Assembly (NCBI GenBank): GCA_963711065.1 | Contig: CAVQCO010000009.1 | Location: forward strand, 220,298 to 284,297 | Reading direction: 5' to 3' | Length of the DNA stretch: 64,000 bases | Source: Bog-473 sp963711065 | Lineage (GTDB): Bacteria > Actinomycetota > Acidimicrobiia > Acidimicrobiales > RAAP-2 | Shown here: in pieces, positions 1 through 10,993 of the stretch | How the letters are laid out: each line of letters begins with the position of its first letter | Position numbering within the stretch: the first letter of the stretch is position 1 | Notes under the pieces: model-generated | The model's input: only the letters and a program-made list of their open reading frames with translations | Databases searched by the model: none | Told to the model about the DNA's origin: nothing | Translations under genes and position numbers: made by a program

Positions 1-502
1 TGGCTTCCCAGGAGCCGGCACCGGCACCGGCACCGGCAACGGCGCCTTCCCGGGTGGGTTCCCCGGGGGGGCGGCGCCCTCGTTCGGCGCCGGCGGCTTC
101 GGCCGGGCCTTCAGGGGAGGCGGCGGTGCCGGCGGGATCCTGAACGCCAGCCAGTCCAACCCCGCGCTGACCAGGCTGTTGCAGGCGAATGCCGGGCGCT
201 ACACCTGGGCCGCGGCGACGGTGAGCGCGAACTCGGCCGCCGGCTACCAGCTCGCCAGCGGTGAGCCGGTGATGGCCATCGGCGGCTTCAACGGGACCGA
301 CCCGGCACCCACACTGGCCCAGTTCGAGCACGACGTCGCCCAGGGCAAGATCCACTACTTCATCGCCGGTGGTCGTGGCGCCGGCCCGGGGGGCGGTGCG
401 GGCGGCACGAGCGACGACGCGTCGCAGATCACCTCATGGGTGGAGTCGCACTACACGGCCGAGACCGTGGGCGGTGTGACCGTCTACGACCTCAGCTCCT
501 GA
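1..502 (+). CDS. Glycosyltransferase family 39-like membrane protein, C-terminal part
   Basis: The gene enters from the left edge; the reading frame starts at base 2 and ends at the TGA at 500-502. What is visible is a Gly-rich, low-complexity linker (about 50 residues) followed by a C-terminal domain with YTWAAATV, GYQLASG, PVMAIGGFNGTDP and VTVYDLSS. Actinobacterial ArnT-like/GT39 polyprenyl-phosphate-mannose transferases typically end with this kind of Gly-rich stretch and an extracytoplasmic domain carrying GYQLA and GGFNGTDP signatures. The catalytic multi-pass N-terminal half lies outside the window, so donor and acceptor cannot be judged. The assignment rests on this tail alone. Confidence 0.75.
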   Translation, partial: GFPGAGTGTGTGNGAFPGGFPGGAAPSFGAGGFGRAFRGGGGAGGILNASQSNPALTRLLQANAGRYTWAAATVSANSAAGYQLASGEPVMAIGGFNGTDPAPTLAQFEHDVAQGKIHYFIAGGRGAGPGGGAGGTSDDASQITSWVESHYTAETVGGVTVYDLSS

Positions 503-523
503 CGCCGACCGACGCGCAACGGC

Positions 524-1021
524 TCAGAGCAGCGCCCGGTAGTGCCCGAGGGTGCCCGCGTCGAAGGCGACGAAGCGGACGATGGTGACGTCGGTGTCCG
601 CCGCGCGGACGGTTGTCACGGCGACCTCGGCGGCCAGCGCCGGGGGATAGCCGAACACACCGGTCGAGATCGCCGGGAAGGCGAGGGTACGGGCGCCCAC
701 CGCGTCGGCGACGGCGAGCGCGCTGCGGTAGCACGACGCGAGCGTCTCGGGCTCGCCCGCCCCGCCCCCCTGCCAGACCGGCCCCACGGTGTGGATGATG
801 TGGCGCGCCGGCAGGTCGAACCCGTCGGTGACCACGGCCTGCCCGGGCGGGCACTCCCCGATGGCGCGGCACGCGGCCTGCAGTTGCTCGGCGCCCGCGG
901 CACGGTGGATGGCGCCGTCGACACCGCCACCGCCGAGCAGGTGGCGATTGGCCGCGTTGACGATCGCGTCCACCTGTTCCGCGGTGATGTCCCCCAGGGC
1001 CGCGTGCAGCACCGGGGGCAC
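524..1021 (-). CDS. Macro-domain protein, probable O-acetyl-ADP-ribose deacetylase
   Basis: A 165-residue single-domain macro protein (YmdB-like length). The N-terminus has GDITAEQVDAIVNAAN, then NRHLLGGGGVDGAI with the Asn and Asp used for ADP-ribose binding and hydrolysis in this family, and the phosphate-binding loop AISTGVFGYP. Members hydrolyse O-acetyl-ADP-ribose or remove mono-ADP-ribose from targets in the cytoplasm. The start is GTG at 1019-1021, only 4 nt downstream of the TAG of the upstream exported-protein gene, so the two are probably co-transcribed. It is convergent with the glycosyltransferase at 1-502. No key residue appears missing. Confidence 0.9.
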   Translation of the reverse strand: MPPVLHAALGDITAEQVDAIVNAANRHLLGGGGVDGAIHRAAGAEQLQAACRAIGECPPGQAVVTDGFDLPARHIIHTVGPVWQGGGAGEPETLASCYRSALAVADAVGARTLAFPAISTGVFGYPPALAAEVAVTTVRAADTDVTIVRFVAFDAGTLGHYRALL

Positions 1022-1025
1022 GTGC

Positions 1026-1823
1026 CTAGCCCGCCGTGGTGGAGGTGGCGCCCGACGTGGCGCTCGGCACCAGCTTGAGCAGCGAGGAAGAGCTCGTGGG
1101 CGCGCTCACGGATGTCTTCTCGCCCCATTTGGAGAAGGTGACGGTGCCGTGGATGGCCGTCGTGCCCCCCGCACTCCCGGGGTTGGTGACCTCTTGGAGC
1201 GGGAGCGGTGTGCCGGAGGCCGCGATGTAGAGGAGCACCGGCGCCTTGCTGCCGCCCGACGTGTTCACGAAGCCGTGCACCGCCACGGCCTTCTGGCCGT
1301 GCACCGTGGTGGCGGTGCCGTACGTGTAGGGCCCGTTCATCTCGAGCTCGCTGGAGACCTGCGAATTCAAGAGCCCGCTGACGAGCTCGCCGAGGGCGCC
1401 GTTGGAGGTGGGGAAGGAGAGCCAGCTCCCGGCGTACTTGGAGGACTGGCTGTTCGTGAGGCCGATGATGTTGTGGAGGGCGGTCGCGTTGCCCTTCACG
1501 TATCCGGTGGACCCGGCGACGAGCGCGCTCACGCGCTCGGTGAGCGATCCCTTCTTCACGGTCAGGGTCTGCGCGCCCGAGCTTGCGCCCGTGTCGCCGT
1601 CGACCCGGATGGTGACGCCGCTCTGCGAGGCCACGGAGGAGAAGTGGACACCCTCCGTCCCGATCGCCTTGAGGGCGGCCTGGTACTCGGACTGGGCGCT
1701 CGGGGTCGTCGCGGCGCCGACGACAGCCGGACCGGCGACGAGCAGAGCCAGGCCGGCGAGTGTCGCCAGCGCGACCGCCGGGGCAGCGACCGGCGCGGTG
1801 CGACGGGGGCGGATGGGGCGCAT
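1026..1823 (-). CDS. Exported protein of unknown function, paralog of 1945-2694
   Basis: A 265-residue protein starting at ATG 1821-1823, preceded by an AGGAG about 10 nt upstream; a longer in-frame start exists but would add a non-signal-like Arg/Pro-rich leader. The N-terminus is Arg-rich followed by a hydrophobic stretch (APAVALATLAGLALLVAG) and an Ala-rich cleavage region, so it should be secreted. No lipobox Cys is present. The mature part is Ser/Thr/Gly-rich with no catalytic motif I recognise; the overall look recalls the LppX/LprG or LolA-like fold, but this is only an impression. It shares arrangement and phrases (KGSLT, YVKGN/FVKGN, SKWGE/SNWGE) with the next gene, indicating tandem duplication. 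Confidence 0.7.
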   Translation of the reverse strand: MRPIRPRRTAPVAAPAVALATLAGLALLVAGPAVVGAATTPSAQSEYQAALKAIGTEGVHFSSVASQSGVTIRVDGDTGASSGAQTLTVKKGSLTERVSALVAGSTGYVKGNATALHNIIGLTNSQSSKYAGSWLSFPTSNGALGELVSGLLNSQVSSELEMNGPYTYGTATTVHGQKAVAVHGFVNTSGGSKAPVLLYIAASGTPLPLQEVTNPGSAGGTTAIHGTVTFSKWGEKTSVSAPTSSSSLLKLVPSATSGATSTTAG

Positions 1824-1944
1824 GACCTTCACTCTCCTGGGGGCGCCTGCCCGGGGGCGCGGGGCGCCCGCTGGGCCGGTACGGGGACCCCGCCATCCTC
1901 CCACGCGCCGTGCGGCGGTCGCGGTCGGGCGGCCGCAACCCCCA

Positions 1945-2694
1945 TCAGGTGGTGGTGACCGGACCGATGGAAACCGTGGCCAGCGGTGCCACCGGGCGCA
2001 CGATCTCGCCCCAGTTGGAGTAGGTGACGTGCTCGGCGGCGGTGCGCTGCCCCTTGGCGTTCACCGAGTCCTCCTCCACGGGGACATGGGTCCCCCGGGC
2101 GCGGACGTAGAGGACGACGCGTTCGGACTTGTGGCCGGTGACCGTCTGCGTCCCCTCGATGGCGTCGACCGCGTTGCCGTCGATCGTGCGCGGGTGCCCG
2201 AGGGAGAGCGGCCCCTTCAGCGCCAGCTCCTGGGCGACGTCGTGCGAGCGGACGCCGGCGACCACCTGGGCGAAGGCGGCGTTGGTCGTGGCGAACTGGA
2301 TCCACTGGCCCGCGGCGAGGTTCGCCTGGGAGGCGCTCATGCCGGCGAGGTTCTCGAGCCCGCCCACGTTGCCCTTGACGAAGGTGATGCCCCCGATGAC
2401 GACGATGGTCGCGTTGTCGGTGAGGGACCCCTTCCCGGTGGCGACCATCTGGGTCCCCGAGGCGGGGCCGGCGTCGCCGCTCACGAGCAGGGTCACCTTC
2501 GACTCGGTCGACGCCGAGGCGTAGTGGACCGACCAGGCGGTGGTGGTGGCGAAGGCCTCGCGGTACAGCGTCGCGGCGCTGGGCGGGGGGGTCGAGGCGG
2601 CGGCGACCGACGCCGGGACGGTGCCGACGGCCAGGGCAGCCCCGAGCAAGGCGCCGCCGAGCAGCGCGCCGGCCACCAGCACTCTGTCGAACAC
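1945..2694 (-). CDS. Exported protein of unknown function, paralog of 1026-1823
   Basis: A 249-residue protein. The start is taken as GTG at 2692-2694 because a strong ribosome site (AGAGGAG) lies 7 nt upstream and the first residues (MFDRVLVAGALLGG) lead straight into a hydrophobic signal segment ending near ASVAAAS. Without this choice the frame stays open far antisense into recA, which is a GC artefact. The mature domain parallels its neighbour: KGSLTDN, FVKGNVGGLENLAGMS, and a C-terminal SNWGE. Function unknown; the pair may bind a hydrophobic ligand outside the membrane (weak inference). It is divergent from recA with about 285 bp between them. Confidence 0.72.
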   Translation of the reverse strand: MFDRVLVAGALLGGALLGAALAVGTVPASVAAASTPPPSAATLYREAFATTTAWSVHYASASTESKVTLLVSGDAGPASGTQMVATGKGSLTDNATIVVIGGITFVKGNVGGLENLAGMSASQANLAAGQWIQFATTNAAFAQVVAGVRSHDVAQELALKGPLSLGHPRTIDGNAVDAIEGTQTVTGHKSERVVLYVRARGTHVPVEEDSVNAKGQRTAAEHVTYSNWGEIVRPVAPLATVSIGPVTTT

Positions 2695-2848
2695 CGCTGC
2701 GCTCCTCTCGTGTGCACGTCGTGCCTGGGGACCCGTCAGCTTCGCACGTGCCCGCCGGGCCGCCCGTTCAGGCCGGTGCGGACAATCGGGCGGGTGGGCG
2801 ACCGTTCCCCGGGGCGGCGCAGGGCGCGGTTCGGGACATCCACATCCT

Positions 2849-2870
2849 ACGAACACATGTTCGTTATGAT
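2849..2870 (+). promoter_or_regulatory. LexA (SOS) box and -10 element of recA
   Basis: ACGAAC-ACAT-GTTCGT (2849-2864) is an inverted repeat with 6-bp arms that fits the actinobacterial/Gram-positive LexA consensus CGAACRNRYGTTYG. A -10-like TATGAT sits immediately downstream at 2865-2870, so bound LexA would occlude the promoter. The recA ATG follows about 110 nt later. SOS control of recA is established in mycobacteria and Bacillus; its use here is inferred from sequence. Confidence 0.88.
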
Positions 2871-2979
2871 GCCCACGGGCAGCACCGGCGGGTCCCGTCA
2901 CACCCCTGCCGTAAGGTCGCCGCAGAGCACCGGTCGAGGCCGGCACAGGTCGCAGAGCACAGACACACGGAGGAGAGAG

Positions 2980-5127
<2,148 letters not shown>

Positions 5128-5150
5128 CTGCCCCGCACCTCACAGCACCC

Positions 5151-5204
5151 GAAGCCTCCGGGCCGTCCCCGCCACTCCCACGGGTGACCGGTCCGGAGGT
5201 CTTC
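5151..5204 (+). terminator. Possible stem-loop downstream of recA
   Basis: GAAGCCTCCGG (5151-5161) can pair with CCGGAGGTCTTC (5193-5204) with a one-base bulge and a 31-nt loop, 24 nt after the recA stop. There is no T-run. It could terminate recA transcription or be incidental in this GC-rich region. Confidence 0.35.
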
Positions 5205-5249
5205 GTGTCCGGGGCCGGTGGCACGGCACGCAGCAGCCACAATGGTGCG

Positions 5250-6167
5250 ATGCCGTCGAGGGAGTGGAAGCAGCGGGCGTACCGCGTCCTCGACCGCGTC
5301 GTCCCCACCGTGCCCTTCCGCTACCTGCCCCCCAAGCAGTCGGTGCGCCTGGCCTTCAACGTCGTCCTCGATCGCGAACCCGACCCCGCCGGCGCCGCCG
5401 ACTACGGCCGCAAGCTGGCGACGGGGGAGCTGTCCCGGCACGGCGTCGCCGAGGCGCTGGCCCATTCCGAGGAGTTCCGCCGCCGCGTGCCCATCGGCAA
5501 CGTCCTGCTCTCCATGCACGTCAGCCGGAGCGAGTTCGTGGCCGGCCTGCCCCGGGCCGCCCGCATCCTCGACCTCGGGGGGACGCACCAGGGGCTGCCC
5601 GACGGGGCGCTGGTGCACCTCGGCTATCCCTACCCCTTCGAGCGCCTGGTGGTCGTCGACCTGCCCGTCGGCGAGCGCGACGAGATCTACCAGGGCGGCT
5701 CGAGTGGCGAGCCGGTGCTCTCCGAGCTCGGGCCCGTCGAGTTCGCGTTCCACTCCATGGTCGACCTCGGGCGCTACGACGACGGTTCGTTCGACCTCGT
5801 CTACAGCGGCCAGTCGATTGAGCACGTCACCGAGGACGACGGGGACCAGGTCGTGCGAGAGGCGTTCCGGGTGCTCGCACCGGGTGGGTGGTTCTGCCTG
5901 GACACCCCGAACGGGCCGCTGTGGCGCCTGCGCTCCGACGCGCCGATGAACCACGACCACAAGATCGAGTACGGCGCCGCCGAGCTGGTGGCCAAGCTCG
6001 GCGGCGCCGGCTTCGAGGTCACGGAGTGCAAGGGGCTCAACCTCATGCGGCGCGGCGCGGCGGCCGGCGTGTTCGACGAGGCCGAGGCCAGCGCGCACCC
6101 CGGTGTGTTCGCGGTGGCCGAGGACTGTCTGCTGCTGGCCCTGGTGGCGCGCAAGCCACTGCGCTGA
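5250..6167 (+). CDS. DUF4214-like domain plus class I SAM methyltransferase
   Basis: A 305-residue protein from ATG 5250; an in-frame upstream start at 5184 would run through the stem-loop after recA and is less likely. Residues about 30-75 (VVLDREPDPAGAADY ... SRHGVAEALAHSEEF) match the DUF4214 repeat seen in cell-surface and glycan-related proteins. The rest is a type-11 methyltransferase: ARILDLGG (SAM site), FDLVYSGQSIEHV, FRVLAPGGWFCLDTPNG. The acceptor is unknown; proteins with this pairing often sit among glycan-modification genes, but no such genes surround it here. It occupies the position downstream of recA where recX is often found in bacteria. Confidence 0.8.
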   Translation: MPSREWKQRAYRVLDRVVPTVPFRYLPPKQSVRLAFNVVLDREPDPAGAADYGRKLATGELSRHGVAEALAHSEEFRRRVPIGNVLLSMHVSRSEFVAGLPRAARILDLGGTHQGLPDGALVHLGYPYPFERLVVVDLPVGERDEIYQGGSSGEPVLSELGPVEFAFHSMVDLGRYDDGSFDLVYSGQSIEHVTEDDGDQVVREAFRVLAPGGWFCLDTPNGPLWRLRSDAPMNHDHKIEYGAAELVAKLGGAGFEVTECKGLNLMRRGAAAGVFDEAEASAHPGVFAVAEDCLLLALVARKPLR

Positions 6168-6170
6168 GCG

Positions 6171-7247
6171 TTACGGCGTGTTCGTCGCCATGATGGTGCT
6201 GGGCACCAGCTCGACCCAGGTCTGCCCCGGGGTCAAGGGGATCGGCACGCCGAACGCGTTCACGAACTGGGTGGGCGACCCGAGCGTGGAGCGGTGCCAG
6301 GTGGCGGGGATGGCGACGCCGTTGCGATAGACGACGGCGGTGCCGCTCGCGTTGGGGTACAGGTCGGCCTGGACCTCCTGCCCGCCCTCGGAGTTCTCCA
6401 GCCAGGGCCCGTAGCTGATCTGGACGTACTGCAGCACGATGTTGGCGGCGGCGTTCTGCACGTTGTCGGCCAGCATGTCGGGGCTCAGGACGTTGTAGAA
6501 GCGCAGGAACGTGTTGGTCTTGGGGTTCCACTTCCAGTAAACGTTGGAGGTGCCCGAGAAGGGGATGTGCACGACCGAGACCGGGCTGCCCCCCGGCGGG
6601 GTCGCCGCCGAGTAGGTGAACAGTGGCGCCGGCGGCGTGGTCATGGTCGGATGCGTGCCGTAGACGATGGCGGTCGACGTGAAGTCGGCGTCGGGCGACA
6701 CGCGGCCGGGGGGGTGGATCATCAACGAGTTGCTGGCGCCGAGGTCGACGTTGACGAGCGGGGAGGCCTCGATGTTGGCGAGCACCGGGTTGATGCCGCC
6801 CACGTGGGCGATGAGCGGGTTGCCCAGCTGCCCGAGGATGCCGATGTCGATGTTGCGGGCCGAGCGGGCGGGCCCGATGAGCGCCACGTCCTGGCACTGG
6901 AACACGGCGGCGTAGCGGGTGATGCCGCCCTCGACCGGCTCCTCGAACACGATGTCGGCCTTGTCCAGGCCGGCTTGCGGCCGGCCGGCGGAGTAGTTGT
7001 CGATCTTCACCGCCATCGCCGGGCGCTGGGGGACCGTGCGACCCGGGGCCGGCTCACCGGTGAGCGGGCAGGCCGGCGGCGGCACCGTCGACGTCGTCGT
7101 GCTGGGCTTGGGCTTCGGTGCGTCGGCGTGCTTGGTCGGCGACGAGGTGCAGGCGCTGAGCACCAGGCCTGCGAGTCCGGCAGTGGCCAACATGCCCCAG
7201 GCGAGCGGTCGGCGCGCCCGGAAGCGGTGTGGGTCGGATTTCGCCAT
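6171..7247 (-). CDS. DUF3048 family lipoprotein (YerB-like)
   Basis: A 358-residue lipoprotein. The signal peptide contains a hydrophobic core and the lipobox LSAC (Cys near residue 33), followed by a Pro/Thr-rich linker. The mature domain shows the DUF3048 phrases RPAMAVKIDNYSAGRPQAGLDK, ADIVFEEPVEGGITR, and GPARSARNIDIGIL, then a C-terminal part with YRNG and TWHRS. The family (Bacillus YerB) is widespread in Gram-positives and extracytoplasmic; its biochemical role is not established. A TACGAT box lies 11 nt upstream of the ATG. It is convergent with the methyltransferase gene, the two stops being 3 nt apart. Confidence 0.88.
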   Translation of the reverse strand: MAKSDPHRFRARRPLAWGMLATAGLAGLVLSACTSSPTKHADAPKPKPSTTTSTVPPPACPLTGEPAPGRTVPQRPAMAVKIDNYSAGRPQAGLDKADIVFEEPVEGGITRYAAVFQCQDVALIGPARSARNIDIGILGQLGNPLIAHVGGINPVLANIEASPLVNVDLGASNSLMIHPPGRVSPDADFTSTAIVYGTHPTMTTPPAPLFTYSAATPPGGSPVSVVHIPFSGTSNVYWKWNPKTNTFLRFYNVLSPDMLADNVQNAAANIVLQYVQISYGPWLENSEGGQEVQADLYPNASGTAVVYRNGVAIPATWHRSTLGSPTQFVNAFGVPIPLTPGQTWVELVPSTIMATNTP

Positions 7248-7328
7248 TTCTGCGGTTCGATCGTAGGGGGGTGGCGCGTCGAAGTGGTGGCACGCGCGGT
7301 TGCGGTCGGGTGGCGCGCCGGGCGCGCG

Positions 7329-9041
7329 TCAGGCCGAGACGGTGCCCGCCGCCGTGCCGGCCCTGGCCGCGGCGCCGGTGTAGATCTCCGTCCAGTTGCC
7401 GGCCGAGGCGCCGTAGGAGCTGGCCGGCCCCAACCCGAAGCGGCCGTAGACGTTCTCCATGGCCCGGCGCACGACGTCGGTGATGCCCGGGAAGGGCCCC
7501 GGGATGACCAGCGACGGGATGGCGCCGGTCGTCGAGAGCATGGAGACGAAACTGGCGGAACCCGACGCCAGCACGCCGCCGCCGTTGCCCGGTGCCGTGT
7601 AGTAGGTCAGGTCGGACCAGTTGGACTGCCCGGGCACCGGTGAGTGCGCGAGCACGTCGACGTTGCCCGGACCCGGCATGGACGGGACGTAGCGGTCGTA
7701 CTCGCCGAGGATCATGTCGGGGAACGCGTGCCCGTCGCTGAGGTTGCACCCGTCATAGAACCACGACGACGCGTCGGTGACGATCATGTCGGCCTTCGCG
7801 TGCACCGACTGGTACATGGAGCCGATCAGCCTCGACTCGGGGTCGTCGACCGGTGACTGCGCGAAGTTCACCGTCGTCAGCGTCGGCTGTTCCCGCGCCA
7901 GGGGATCCTCGGCGGCGCTCTTGTAGCAGACCTCCAGCCGGTTGGGCCCGACCGAGCTCGGCTCCATGCGGATCTGCCGGTAGACGGCGTTCGCGCCGAG
8001 GAAGGCGAGGTTGACGCCGTTGGCCACGGCCTGGTCGGCCGCCTGGCGCATCGGCTGGGACCAGTACTCGTCGTGGCCGAGGCTGAAGAGGCAGCGGTGG
8101 TCGGCCAGCAGCTGCGGCCGGGCGTGCAGGTCGACGTCGGTCCAGTACGTCAGGTCGAGCCCCAGGCTCTCGAGGTGCATCAGGAGGGGCAGCTCGTTGC
8201 CCACGAAGTCCGCCGCACCCGAGGCCCAGGTCTGGGGGTAGGGACGGTCGAAGGAGACGACGCGGGCCCGGTTGGCGAAGTCCTGTCCCCCTTTCGACGT
8301 CCGCCCGTAGTACAGGCTGTAGTCGCCCCACAGGTTGTAGGCCTGCCACGTGGTGACGCTGTTCATGATCACGTAGGAGGCCATGGAGCTGTCGTCGCGG
8401 ACGGTCAGGGGCACGAACTGCTCCTCACCCCCGCTGCCCACGAGCTTGAGCAGGTAGCAGCCGGGCAGCCAGTCCTTGGTGATGCCGAGCGTCAGGGTGG
8501 GCCGCCACGGGCAGGTGACCGTGCTCGTGGCGGGAGTGACGACCGGGGCCGGTTGGGCTCCTGCCGCGACGAAGTCGCTCTGCCAGGCGAGGCGCCCCCC
8601 GAGTCCCTGGTAGTAGCCCATGCGGTAGGCCTGCACCTGCACCGCACGCGCCCGTGTGTTGACGAAGAGCGCGACGTCGTCGCCCGGGACGGCGCTGACC
8701 TGGCTGGCGAACCCCTCGAGCGCGTGGTCCGGCTGGACGAAGTTGCAGATCCAATCGAGGGTGCCGGGCTTGGCGTTCTCTGCGATCAGCCACGGCGCCG
8801 TCGGCACGATGACGCCGCTCGGCAGCGTCGCGTCGACGACGGCGGGAAGCGGTGCGTCGGCGCGGCGGCGGGCCTGTGCCGGCCGGCCGTTCCTCCGCTT
8901 GCCACCGAGACGCGAGACCGTCAGCCCGGCGGCGCCGAGGGCGGAGGCCTGCAGGAATTGGCGGCGGTCCAGGCGGGGGTGATCCGAGGGGGCCGGCGTC
9001 GGCGCGGTGTCGGAGCCGCCGTCCTCGGGGAGGGGCTGCAC
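7329..9041 (-). CDS. Tat-exported N,N-dimethylformamidase large-subunit-like protein
   Basis: A 570-residue protein with a twin-arginine signal (DRRQFLQASALGAAG, about residues 25-40). The central and C-terminal region matches the beta-subunit C-terminal domain of N,N-dimethylformamidase: TTWQAYNLWGDYSLYY, VSFDRPYPQTWASG, LTYWTDVDLHARP, FSLGHDEYWSQPMRQA. Many actinobacteria carry exported relatives whose substrates are unknown; true DMFases need a small subunit, and no such gene is adjacent, so amidase activity on dimethylformamide should not be assumed. It ends about 80 bp from the DUF3048 gene on the same strand. Confidence 0.82.
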   Translation of the reverse strand: MQPLPEDGGSDTAPTPAPSDHPRLDRRQFLQASALGAAGLTVSRLGGKRRNGRPAQARRRADAPLPAVVDATLPSGVIVPTAPWLIAENAKPGTLDWICNFVQPDHALEGFASQVSAVPGDDVALFVNTRARAVQVQAYRMGYYQGLGGRLAWQSDFVAAGAQPAPVVTPATSTVTCPWRPTLTLGITKDWLPGCYLLKLVGSGGEEQFVPLTVRDDSSMASYVIMNSVTTWQAYNLWGDYSLYYGRTSKGGQDFANRARVVSFDRPYPQTWASGAADFVGNELPLLMHLESLGLDLTYWTDVDLHARPQLLADHRCLFSLGHDEYWSQPMRQAADQAVANGVNLAFLGANAVYRQIRMEPSSVGPNRLEVCYKSAAEDPLAREQPTLTTVNFAQSPVDDPESRLIGSMYQSVHAKADMIVTDASSWFYDGCNLSDGHAFPDMILGEYDRYVPSMPGPGNVDVLAHSPVPGQSNWSDLTYYTAPGNGGGVLASGSASFVSMLSTTGAIPSLVIPGPFPGITDVVRRAMENVYGRFGLGPASSYGASAGNWTEIYTGAAARAGTAAGTVSA

Positions 9042-9122
9042 GGGGCGAGTTTATCCCTCAGCCCCCATTGCACTTTTGGGCACCCGTCCGAGCCGTTCGT
9101 GGTCAGCACCTACCATTCCGGA

Positions 9123-9785
9123 GTGAGTTGGGCCCGCTCCCTCCCCGGACCGTTGCGCCGGCCCCTGTCCCGCCTCGTGCACGCGGCGTGGGACGGCGCC
9201 GCCGACCTGGGCGCCATCGGGCCCGGTGACCCCCGCGGCCGGCGCTTCGGGCGCATGGGCCCGGGCGCGTGCCTGCTCTTCCCCCAGGGCGCCATCTACA
9301 ACGAGCACCTCGTCCACATCGGCGCCGAGACCATCGTCGGGCCCGGCGCGTCCATCTCGGCGGGCATGGCACCGGGACAGGAGATGGTGACGGACCCCGT
9401 CGTGTCGATCGGCAGCCGCTGCCTCATCGGCCGGGGATCGCACATCGTGGGCCACTGGGAGATCGTCATCGGCGACGACATCCAGACCGGCCCCTACGTC
9501 TACATCACCGACCAGAACCACACCTATGAGGACCCCGTCGCGCCGATAGGGCGCCAGTGGCCGACCGAGGCGGCGGTCAGCATCGGGTCGGGCAGCTGGC
9601 TCGGGGCCAACGCGGTGATCCTCCCGGGCGCCCAGATCGGCGAGCACGTGGTCGTGGCCGCGGGCGCGGTGGTGCGCGGCACGGTGCCGCCCCGCTGCGT
9701 GGTGGCCGGCGTGCCGGCGCGCGTCGTGCGCCGCTGGGTCGAGGGCACGGGCTGGGTCGCCGAGAAGGACGTCCTGCTTCGGTGA
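9123..9785 (+). CDS. Left-handed beta-helix acyltransferase
   Basis: A 220-residue hexapeptide-repeat (LbetaH) acyltransferase. The repeat region runs through GAETIVGPGASISAG, IGSRCLIGRGSHIVGHWEIVIGD, YITDQNHTYEDP, VSIGSGSWLGANAVILPGA, and VVAAGAVVRGTVPPRCVVAGVPARVVRRW, the usual C-terminal signature of sugar or lipid O-acyltransferases; His in the QNHTYED loop is the likely base. The start is GTG at 9123: a -10-like TACCAT ends 6 nt upstream, suggesting a leaderless transcript. A longer frame exists but is a GC artefact. It overlaps serB by 4 nt (GTGA). The acceptor is not identifiable. Confidence 0.82.
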   Translation: MSWARSLPGPLRRPLSRLVHAAWDGAADLGAIGPGDPRGRRFGRMGPGACLLFPQGAIYNEHLVHIGAETIVGPGASISAGMAPGQEMVTDPVVSIGSRCLIGRGSHIVGHWEIVIGDDIQTGPYVYITDQNHTYEDPVAPIGRQWPTEAAVSIGSGSWLGANAVILPGAQIGEHVVVAAGAVVRGTVPPRCVVAGVPARVVRRWVEGTGWVAEKDVLLR

Positions 9786-10993
9786 GCGCGACGGCGGCCG
9801 GGCCGTCGCCGCACCTCGTGTCGGTGAGCGGGCAGGACCGGCCGGGCATCGCGGCGCGCCTCTTCGCCGCGCTGGCCGTCGCGGGCGTCGACGTCGCGGA
9901 CGTCGAACAGGTGCGCGTGCACGGCCGGCTGCTGCTCTGCGTGGAGGCCACCCTGCTCGGGAGCGAGGTCGACGGCGTGCGCGCCGCACTGGCGCAGCGG
10001 TTGGACGGCTCCGGCGTGCACGTCACCGTGGAACCACTCGTCGAGTCGGAGGTGCACGACGCGGCCGAGCGTCACCTCGTGACGGTGCTGGCGCCCGAGA
10101 TCGACGCGGCGGCGCTGGAGGGCGTGGCCGGGTGCATCGCGTCGTGCGGGGGGAACATCGAGCGGATCGTCCGCCTCGCTGCGTACCCGGTGCACAGCTA
10201 CGAGTTCAGCGTGGCCGGCGCCGACCTCGACCGGCTCCGGCGCGCCCTGGCCGAGGAGGCCGCCCGCCGCCAGGTCGACCTCGCGGTGCAGGTCGCCGGC
10301 CTGCACCGCCGGGCCAAGCACCTGATCGTTCTCGACGCCGACTCGACGCTGCTCCAAGGGGAGGTGATCGACCTGCTGGCCGAGCGCCGCGGCTGCGGCG
10401 GCGAGGTGGCGGCGGTCACGGCGGCGGCCATGGCGGGCGACATCGACTTCACCGACGCGCTGCGGGGCCGGACGCGGCTGTTGGCGGGGCTGACGGTGGG
10501 CGACCTCGACGCCGTCCGCCGGGACATCCTCCTCGCTCCGGGTGCCCGCACGCTGGTGCGCACGCTCAAGCGGCTCGGTTACGAGATCGCCGTGGTCAGC
10601 GGTGGGTTCACCCAGGTGATCGACCCCGTGGTGCGCGAGCTGGGCATCGACCACCTGGCGGCGAACCTGCTCGTCCTCGACGACGGCGTCCTCACGGGTG
10701 AGCTCGAAGGCGACGTCCTGGACCGGGCCGGGAAGGCGGCCGCCCTGGCCCGCTTCGCCGAGGCGGCGGGCGTCCCGCTCGCCCGCACGATCGCGGTCGG
10801 CGACGGCGCCAACGACATCGACATGCTGGCCGCCGCCGGCCTCGGCATCGCGTTCAACGCGAAGCCGGTCGTGCGGCGGGCCGCCGACACCGCGCTCAGC
10901 GTGCCGTATCTCGACGCCATCTTGTTCCTCCTCGGCATCTCGCGCCGCGAGGTGGAGCTGGCGGACCGGCTCGAGCAGGAGGGGGCGCCGTGA
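9782..10993 (+). CDS. serB: Phosphoserine phosphatase with tandem ACT-type domains
   Basis: A 403-residue SerB of the mycobacterial type. Residues 10-170 contain two ACT-like domains (SVSGQDRPGIAARLFAAL; VTVLAPEIDAAALEGV). The HAD catalytic domain has DADSTLL with nucleophile Asp185 and acid Asp187, VVSGGFTQVIDP, and GDGANDIDML near residue 340. It removes phosphate from L-phosphoserine in the last step of serine synthesis. The GTG start overlaps the upstream TGA by 4 nt, and the following gene starts by another GTGA overlap, so three genes form one translationally coupled operon. The ACT domains suggest allosteric control by serine or another amino acid. Confidence 0.95.
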   Translation: MSATAAGPSPHLVSVSGQDRPGIAARLFAALAVAGVDVADVEQVRVHGRLLLCVEATLLGSEVDGVRAALAQRLDGSGVHVTVEPLVESEVHDAAERHLVTVLAPEIDAAALEGVAGCIASCGGNIERIVRLAAYPVHSYEFSVAGADLDRLRRALAEEAARRQVDLAVQVAGLHRRAKHLIVLDADSTLLQGEVIDLLAERRGCGGEVAAVTAAAMAGDIDFTDALRGRTRLLAGLTVGDLDAVRRDILLAPGARTLVRTLKRLGYEIAVVSGGFTQVIDPVVRELGIDHLAANLLVLDDGVLTGELEGDVLDRAGKAAALARFAEAAGVPLARTIAVGDGANDIDMLAAAGLGIAFNAKPVVRRAADTALSVPYLDAILFLLGISRREVELADRLEQEGAP

